Part shown: one piece after another, positions 60,413 to 64,000 of the stretch
Numbering within the stretch: the stretch's first letter is position 1
Layout: every line of letters starts with the position of its first letter
Assembly: GCA_963697355.1 (NCBI GenBank)
Contig: CAVONV010000023.1
Span: forward strand, 372,001-436,000
Source of the DNA: CAVONV01 sp963697355
GTDB lineage: Bacteria > Acidobacteriota > Vicinamibacteria > Marinacidobacterales > DATDRI01
Reading direction: 5' to 3'
Length of the DNA stretch: 64,000 bases
Notes under the pieces: generated by a model
Told to the model about the DNA's origin: nothing
Database searches by the model: none
What the model saw: the letters and a program-made list of their open reading frames with translations, nothing else
Position numbers and translations under genes: made by a program

Positions 60413-61735
60413 ATGTTGACACGACGATTTTGCGCGCTGTTCCTCTGGGCGCTGCTATTCACCCTTTCGTGTCGTAGCGACGGACCCAAAACCAAGGTTG
60501 TTGTTCTCGGCTTCGATGGAGCCAGTTGGGAGACCATCGACCCCCTCATCGAAAAAGGTAAGCTCCCGTTTTTGAAACGATTGAAAGGCGAGAGTGCCTG
60601 GGGCCCTCTCACGACCTTCAAGCCCACCAAGTCTCCCGTGATCTGGACGAGCATTGCCACCGGAAAGACCATGCTCAAGCACGGCATCCTCGATTTCGTC
60701 TTCCTCGAGGAAAACCAGATCCAGGTCCCCTACAGCAACTCCGAAAAGCGCGTGCCATCCATTTGGGAGATTCTAGATTCATTTCATCGACGTTCCGTTG
60801 TGGTCAACTGGTTCGTGACCTACCCACCGGACAAGATTAGTGGCGTGATGGTGTCCAATCGTTTCAGGAAGGCAATGTTGCTCCAGGGTGGACGAAGGGA
60901 ACGGCTCAGGGACTCGGTCTATCCCGAGGAGCACTTCGACGAGTTGATAGCTCTCATCGATGAAGATTACGAGGCGATTCGTAAAAAGAACAACCTTCCG
61001 GACGTTCCGAGCGCTTATGAAGAGATCCACGAGGGGAAGACTCATCGGGACATCGCTGTTTTGAAGGACTATTGGATCTACATACTGCAGGAAGCGCTCA
61101 TCGAGAACGTGTCACAACGACTCTATCAGACCGAGGAATTTGATTTTTTTGCAGCTTATTTCCGCCTTCCCGATATCGTTCAGCACTTTGTTCTCGAGAT
61201 GATGGAGCCCAAGGAGGTCGAAGAGCTTTTCGCCCGTTTGAAGGAAAACGATCTTACCGAAGCGGACAGGAAGGCATTCTTCGATTCGGCGTCTCGAGTG
61301 CTCGAGCCGTTCTATCGGTACATGGAACGGATCATCGAGTGGTTCATGACCGAGGGTCCTTACAAAGACGCGACGTTCTTTGTCGTCTCGGACCATGGTT
61401 TCAGTCTGCACCGGGGAGGATACGATCACTATCACCTCCCTGACGACCTCCCGGCTCCCGACGGCGTGTTTCTGGCAAAGGGGCCCGGGATAAAGACAGG
61501 AGCGAGGGTGTCCGCTAACGTCTATGATATCGCGCCGACGATACTCCACCTTTTCGATCTACCGGTAGGTCAGGATATGGACGGGAAGCCGCTCACAGCA
61601 GCTCTGAGTATCGATAGAGAGATACGATACGCCGCCTACACCCAGAAGACGATGGAGACGATCAAGAAGGTGAGGGACGCCGAGATCGAGCAAAGAACCC
61701 TCGAAGAGTTGAGATCCCTCGGCTACATCAAATAG
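60413..61735 (+). CDS. Type I phosphodiesterase/nucleotide pyrophosphatase-like protein, probable lipoprotein
   Basis: A 440-residue member of the alkaline-phosphatase superfamily from ATG 60413. N-terminal segment RRFCALFLWALLFTLSC could be a lipoprotein signal (TLSC instead of a standard lipobox). Metal motifs: VVVLGFDGASWETIDPLIEK, TKSPVIWTSIATGK with the nucleophile Thr/Ser region, FVVSDHGFSLHRGGYDHYHL with Asp/His ligands. It probably hydrolyses phosphodiester or sulfate/phosphonate esters in the envelope. Substrate unknown. It may be co-transcribed with typA. Confidence 0.85.
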   Translation: MLTRRFCALFLWALLFTLSCRSDGPKTKVVVLGFDGASWETIDPLIEKGKLPFLKRLKGESAWGPLTTFKPTKSPVIWTSIATGKTMLKHGILDFVFLEENQIQVPYSNSEKRVPSIWEILDSFHRRSVVVNWFVTYPPDKISGVMVSNRFRKAMLLQGGRRERLRDSVYPEEHFDELIALIDEDYEAIRKKNNLPDVPSAYEEIHEGKTHRDIAVLKDYWIYILQEALIENVSQRLYQTEEFDFFAAYFRLPDIVQHFVLEMMEPKEVEELFARLKENDLTEADRKAFFDSASRVLEPFYRYMERIIEWFMTEGPYKDATFFVVSDHGFSLHRGGYDHYHLPDDLPAPDGVFLAKGPGIKTGARVSANVYDIAPTILHLFDLPVGQDMDGKPLTAALSIDREIRYAAYTQKTMETIKKVRDAEIEQRTLEELRSLGYIK

Positions 61736-61776
61736 GAAAAAGAAAAGGCCTCGCTACCCATGGAGGTGGCGAGGCC
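61735..61776 (-). terminator. Intrinsic terminator of the cold-shock gene
   Basis: On the minus strand a 12-bp stem (GGCCTCGC...GCGAGGCC with inner ACC/GGT, 61747-61776) is followed by TTTTCTTTTTCC. It follows the cold-shock gene and also lies directly behind the plus-strand phosphodiesterase gene, so the hairpin may serve both. Confidence 0.8.
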
Positions 61777-61794
61777 GGATGGCCGGTTGAACGG

Positions 61795-61995
61795 TTACAG
61801 AACTTTTACGTTAGTAGCCTGGGGGCCTTTTTGTCCGTCGGTGATGTCGAACTCGACTTCTTGCCCTTCCTTGAGGGAACGGAAGCCGGAGCCGTCGATA
61901 GCCGTGTGGTGCACAAACACGTCTGAGCCTTCTTCGGTTTGGATGAAACCATACCCTTTGCTGTCACTGAACCACTTGACTGTACCTTTGCTCAT
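61795..61995 (-). CDS. cspA: Cold-shock domain protein
   Basis: A 66-residue protein with a full cold-shock domain: GTVKWFSDSKGYGFIQ (RNP1) and DVFVHHTAI (RNP2). Start ATG 61995 with AGGAGG 10 bases upstream. Such proteins melt RNA secondary structure, and some act as transcription antiterminators. The leader of about 150 bases contains a hairpin and an intrinsic terminator, listed separately. Confidence 0.96.
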   Translation of the reverse strand: MSKGTVKWFSDSKGYGFIQTEEGSDVFVHHTAIDGSGFRSLKEGQEVEFDITDGQKGPQATNVKVL

Positions 61996-62070
61996 ACGGG
62001 GCTACCTCCTTTCTCTTAAGATTGACCCCACCAAGATTGGGGTTAGGTGTAGACCTCGCACCAGCGACAA

Positions 62071-62107
62071 CAAAAAAAACCACAGGGTGAGCTTCCTCCC
62101 CGTGGTT
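62071..62107 (-). terminator. Intrinsic terminator inside the cold-shock gene leader
   Basis: On the minus strand AACCAC-G-GGG (62107-62098) pairs with CCC-T-GTGGTT (62087-62078), with one mismatch and a 10-base loop, and the 3' arm runs into TTTTTTTTG (62079-62071). It is 76 bases before the cspA start codon. A second hairpin ACCCCA/TGGGGT (62025-62043) precedes the ribosome-binding site. Together they look like an attenuator controlling read-through into cspA. Confidence 0.7.
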
Positions 62108-62150
62108 CAATGTTGAATCAGGTAGAGAAGAACTACACTCTACAGAATGA

Positions 62151-62179
62151 AAGTTAGCATAGGCCCCATCGCTCGTCAA
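62151..62179 (-). promoter_or_regulatory. Candidate promoter of the cold-shock gene
   Basis: On the minus strand TTGACG (62179-62174) and TAACTT (62156-62151) are 17 bases apart. Transcription from about 62144 would give a leader of about 149 bases to the ATG at 61995, passing the terminator at 62107-62071. Confidence 0.5.
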
Positions 62180-62300
62180 CGCTCCCGTGCTCCCACCAAG
62201 ACTCCCTCCGATTACAGCTACACATGGAACTCGGATGATGGTAGAAGATGTCCCTGTTGAGACGAGTTGGCCGGTTCAATGCACCAGAAAGGCTCTTGAT

Positions 62301-63879
62301 ATGTTGCGCTTGCACCCTCTTCCTCTCTTTCGATACTCGTTCCCCATCGGGCTATTAACGGCTTGCGCCCTCTTGTCCTGCGATGGGCCGAAGCTTTCCG
62401 AGACAAACGTGTCGCAACGGCCACCGAATATTATCTACATCCTTGCCGACGATTTGGGTTACGGCGAGATCGGTATCCATGGTCAAACACTCATCGAGAC
62501 GCCGCACATCGATGCATTGGCCGAGAGCGGTATGCGCTTCACCCAGCACTATTCGGGATCTCCGGTCTGTGCTCCCTCCCGGTGTGTGCTGATGACCGGG
62601 AAGCATACCGGCCATGCTCACATTCGGGGCAACGACGAGTGGGCGGAAAGGGGCGATGTTTGGGATTTTGCCAAAGCAGTAGAGGACCCGAACCTGGAGG
62701 GTCAGCGTCCCTTGCAGAGGGGAACCGAGACCCTCGGTCGAGTCTTGCAGGGAGTCGGTTACCAGACCGCCATTGTCGGCAAATGGGGTCTAGGTGCACC
62801 TTTGACGGAAGGGATTCCCAACGAGCAAGGGTTCAATCTGTTCTACGGTTACAACTGCCAGCGGCAAGCTCACACCTACTTTCCCAGGCACCTTTGGAAG
62901 AACCGCGAGAAGGTGTGGTTGGAGAACGAGAATCGTGCCTCCCCGTACCGCGCTAGAGGAAGGAGCCGACCCGGAAGATCCCGCCAGCTACGCCCGATTC
63001 AGCTTGGCCCAATATGCACCGGACCTGATGCAAACCGAAGCGCTACAGTTCATCCAAGACAACAAAGACCAGCCGTTCTTTCTTTACTACGCGACGCCCA
63101 TACCGCACCTTCCCCTTCAAGCACCTCGAAAATGGGTCGATTACTATCGAGAAAAGCTAGGTCCAGAATCTCCATACGTCGGCGACAAGGGGTATTTTCC
63201 TGCGCTTGCGCCGAGAGCGACTTACGCTGCGCAGATTTCCTATCTCGATGAGAAAGTCGGTGAGCTGGTCGAGAAGCTGGAAGAGCTCGGCATCAGGGAC
63301 AGGACACTCATCCTTTTTTCCAGCGACAACGGCCCCACGTACACCGGCGGCGCCGACACCGTCTTTTTCGATAGCGCCCGGCCCTTCAAAACGGAGTACG
63401 GTTGGGGGAAAGGATTCCTCCACGAGGGGGGTGTGCGGGTACCGATGATCGCCAACTGGCCCGGCCATATCGAGCCTGGATCTTCAACCGGGCACATTTC
63501 GGCGTTTTGGGACGTCCTACCTACGCTTGCTGAAATGGCAGGAGCTCCCGTTCCCGACGATATCGACGGAATCAGCTTCGCTCCTGCACTACGCGGAGAC
63601 TCGGCTTCCCAAAAACAGCACGAGTTTCTTTACTGGGAGTTTCCGGCCTACGAGGGGCAACAAGCGGTGCGCATCGGCCCATGGAAGGGGATCCGCAAGA
63701 ACATCTTTGAAGGGAACATGACCATCGAGCTCTACCATCTCGAAGACGACCCTCGCGAAGAACACGACGTAGCCGGCCAGCATCCGGATATCATCGCCGA
63801 GATAGAAGCCATCATGGTGCGGGAACATGTCCCCGCAACCATCGAACGGTTCAAGATCAAGGAGCTTGGGGACAAGTAG
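62301..63879 (+). CDS. Lipoprotein sulfatase, with a frameshift
   Basis: Two overlapping frames together encode one arylsulfatase of about 525 residues. The first part, from ATG 62301, has a lipoprotein signal (GLLTACALLSC), IIYILADDLGYGEIGIHG with two metal Asp, and SPVCAPSRCVLMTGKHTGHA. CAPSR is the C-x-P-S-R formylglycine motif. The frame breaks at about 62935-62950 (after VWLENENRA), and the second part (ADPEDPASYARFSLAQYAP to the end) carries HLPLQAP, FSSDNGPTYTG and HEGGVRVPMI. Each part alone would be inactive. No other sulfatase or maturase is in the window. A sequence error or a recent frameshift are both possible. Confidence 0.82.
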
Positions 63880-64000
63880 CGCTCTCAAAGCGCCATTCAG
63901 TCTCATCCGTAGCGGCGTAAGGGCGCGGGAATCCATCGCACCTCCGTTGCCATTCGGGGCAATCTAGTGCCTCGACTACCAACGGCGTAAGCTGTCGAGG

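Noticed and set aside
1..64000. tRNA, rRNA, CRISPR and complete insertion sequences
   Set aside because: Looked for cloverleaf, CCA ends, regularly spaced repeats and transposase motifs on both strands, and none could be supported.

Overview
The window looks like a chromosomal segment of an uncultured member of the Acidobacteriota. No rRNA or marker phylogeny is available, so this rests on gene families: a VWFA protein of the acidobacterial type (19.1-20.0 kb), an ADOP-type (acidobacterial duplicated orphan permease) MacB/FtsX permease with its PadR regulator (48.6-51.0 kb), a kinase-nSTAND-WD40 giant protein (37.1-41.6 kb), a GldG/DUF4340/ABC operon, and a planctomycete-like bacterial microcompartment (BMC) locus. 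I saw no tRNA, rRNA, CRISPR array, complete insertion sequence or phage module.

Layout. 0-4 kb: the end of a processive glycosyltransferase, a TPR protein, then a tight cluster with a YHS/TRASH-like small membrane protein, a class II aldolase with a probable C-terminal encapsulation helix, one BMC hexamer protein, three BMC pentamer proteins and an 81-residue protein that starts with an encapsulation-peptide-like helix. 4.0-5.2 kb: a dinB fragment and an M14-type deacylase. 5.3-10.2 kb (minus): ABC ATPase, ABC-2 permease (frameshifted), GldG-like protein and DUF4340 protein. 10.5-16.8 kb: lipoprotein, CCA-adding enzyme, XRE regulator, PilZ protein, PATAN/receiver/GAF regulator, dGTPase. 17.4-21.3 kb: a type IV pilin-like protein behind a sigma-54-like promoter, VWFA protein, MogA, and a second PilZ protein behind a structured leader.

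21.4-33.3 kb: one long plus-strand unit with a near-consensus housekeeping promoter, nuoL-nuoM followed by a complete F1Fo ATP synthase set (atpZ-I-B-E-F-H-A-G-D-C) and a cytidylate-kinase-like gene. 33.5-46.5 kb: TPR lipoprotein, a membrane protein of unknown function, class V aminotransferase, the kinase-STAND-WD40 protein, an EamA exporter, an S9 peptidase, and an unrecognised exported protein with a consensus-perfect sigma-54 promoter.

46.5-52.3 kb is an accessory, decaying stretch: a serine-hydrolase remnant, a HigBA toxin-antitoxin pair with a palindromic operator, a truncated and frameshifted ADOP permease with an intact PadR repressor and operator, and a PIN/Phd toxin-antitoxin pair. 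52.3-58.2 kb (minus) is a complete seven-gene Mrp cation/proton antiporter operon in which consecutive genes overlap by 1 or 4 bases. 58.5-64 kb: typA/bipA, a type I phosphodiesterase-like lipoprotein, a cold-shock gene with an intrinsic terminator inside its leader, and a frameshifted lipoprotein sulfatase.

Themes. Ion-motive energy conversion is concentrated here (complex I antiporter subunits, ATP synthase, Mrp antiporter). Surface and motility regulation recurs (pilin-like protein, two PilZ proteins, PATAN regulator, two sigma-54 promoters). A family of short repeats built on GAACTCAAGAA lies between genes at five places. Three genes carry single frameshifts in otherwise well-conserved sequence, which may be real decay or sequence error.
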